NCBI GenBank assembly: GCA_025964255.1
Contig: JAOPZF010000161.1
Location: forward strand, 1-43,104
Reading direction: 5' to 3'
DNA: 43,104 nt
Source: Solirubrobacterales bacterium
Lineage (GTDB): Bacteria > Actinomycetota > Thermoleophilia > Solirubrobacterales > 70-9
This document shows, one piece after another, positions 42,824 through 43,104 of this stretch. Made by a program: the position numbers and the translations under genes. The notes beneath the pieces were generated by a model that was not told the origin of the DNA, did not search any database, and saw only the letters and a list, made by a program, of their open reading frames with translations. How positions within the stretch are numbered: the stretch's first letter is position 1; each line of letters starts with the position of its first letter.

Positions 42824-43104
42824 GCGAGGACGGCGATCGCCTGATCTGGATCGCCGGCGGCGTGCTGCTCGTCGGCCTCGCCGGACTCTGGGCGACCGGC
42901 ACGCTGGCGGCGCTGCTCGGCGGCGGATGGGATCCGCTGCCGGTCGCCGAACTGCCCGCCACCGCGGCACGGCTCCTCTCCCACCTGGGCGACCCGTCGG
43001 CCGCCTGGCCCGCCGGGCGACGGCGGGCGATGCCCGGCGCCGGCGCCTTCTGGCTCTGCGCGGTGGTGGTCGCCGCGGCGATGACGCTGCTAGCGCTCGG
43101 CGCC
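42820..43104 (+). CDS. VirD4/TraG-like coupling protein, N-terminal fragment
   Basis: 95 codons run off the window end. GTG 42820 overlaps the ATPase stop by 4 bp. Two membrane helices are visible (LIWIAGGVLLVGLAGLW and FWLCAVVVAAAMTLLALG) with the linking LPATAARLLSHLGDPSAAW and RAMPGAGAFW, typical of actinobacterial coupling-protein N-termini. These ATPases bring the DNA substrate to the channel. The motor domain would be outside the window. Confidence 0.75.
   Translation, partial: MSEDGDRLIWIAGGVLLVGLAGLWATGTLAALLGGGWDPLPVAELPATAARLLSHLGDPSAAWPAGRRRAMPGAGAFWLCAVVVAAAMTLLALGA

Larger units (their letters stand above)
22071..43104. mobile_element. putative integrative and conjugative element, right end outside the window
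   Basis: From the tRNA-Val 3' end rightward the gene set is an integrase, an overlapping excisionase-like gene, accessory genes and a type IV secretion operon including VirB4- and VirD4-like proteins. tRNA 3' ends are common integration sites. I found no second copy of the tRNA end inside the window, so the right border is not seen, and the integrase is about 4.2 kb from the tRNA. Two separate elements side by side remain possible. Confidence 0.55.

Overview
The window looks like chromosomal DNA from a high-GC actinobacterium, most likely class Thermoleophilia (Solirubrobacter/Conexibacter relatives). This is inferred from the GC-rich coding sequence, frequent GTG/TTG starts, fibronectin-III-like and Lys-rich-tailed secreted proteins, and actinobacterial-type conjugation genes. 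No search was run, so the taxonomy is provisional.

Positions 1-22,070 are mostly core genome. In order: lysC followed by a broken aspartate-semialdehyde dehydrogenase gene (two in-frame stops) at the window edge; a divergent GAF/HD-GYP phosphodiesterase; a small unknown protein; a TSUP permease remnant; three neighbouring zinc-ribbon proteins, one carrying a phosphoesterase domain; the phosphate locus (pstCAB divergent from pstS, with a PhoP-type box of three 11-bp direct repeats between them); a MerR/B12-type regulator; a degenerate GGDEF protein; recR, ybaB and dnaX; a GT-C-like membrane glycosyltransferase; acetolactate decarboxylase; the 4.5S SRP RNA; a CPA2 antiporter; a secreted protein; and tRNA-Val(CAC). 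The spaces around pst hold several large perfect or near-perfect hairpins. A 53-nt palindromic element occurs both between genes and inside the glycosyltransferase reading frame.

From the tRNA-Val gene rightward the window looks like an integrative and conjugative element. It carries a two-gene cassette (UPF0489/peptide-arginase-like protein plus a 721-residue protein ending in a HEPN-type RNDVVH motif), a secreted FN3-like protein, a tyrosine integrase with an overlapping excisionase-like HTH gene, a peptidoglycan hydrolase with lipoprotein, a membrane-tethered sigma factor, and type IV secretion genes (small VirB2-like membrane protein, VirB8-like protein, VirB6/TrbL-like protein, SCO6880-family protein, VirB4-like ATPase, start of a VirD4-like coupling protein). 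A 24-bp perfect palindrome upstream of the sigma gene has a matching half-site in front of the secretion operon.

The secretion operon is split by about 6 kb of oppositely oriented cargo. That cargo is a 1,577-residue exported protein with five LamG-like domains and a C-terminal region resembling the eqolisin (G1) fold, translationally coupled to a small secreted protein and driven by a near-consensus promoter. The strongest candidates for new biology are the HEPN/UPF0489 cassette, the LamG cargo inside the conjugation operon, the in-frame palindromic element and the shared palindromic control site.
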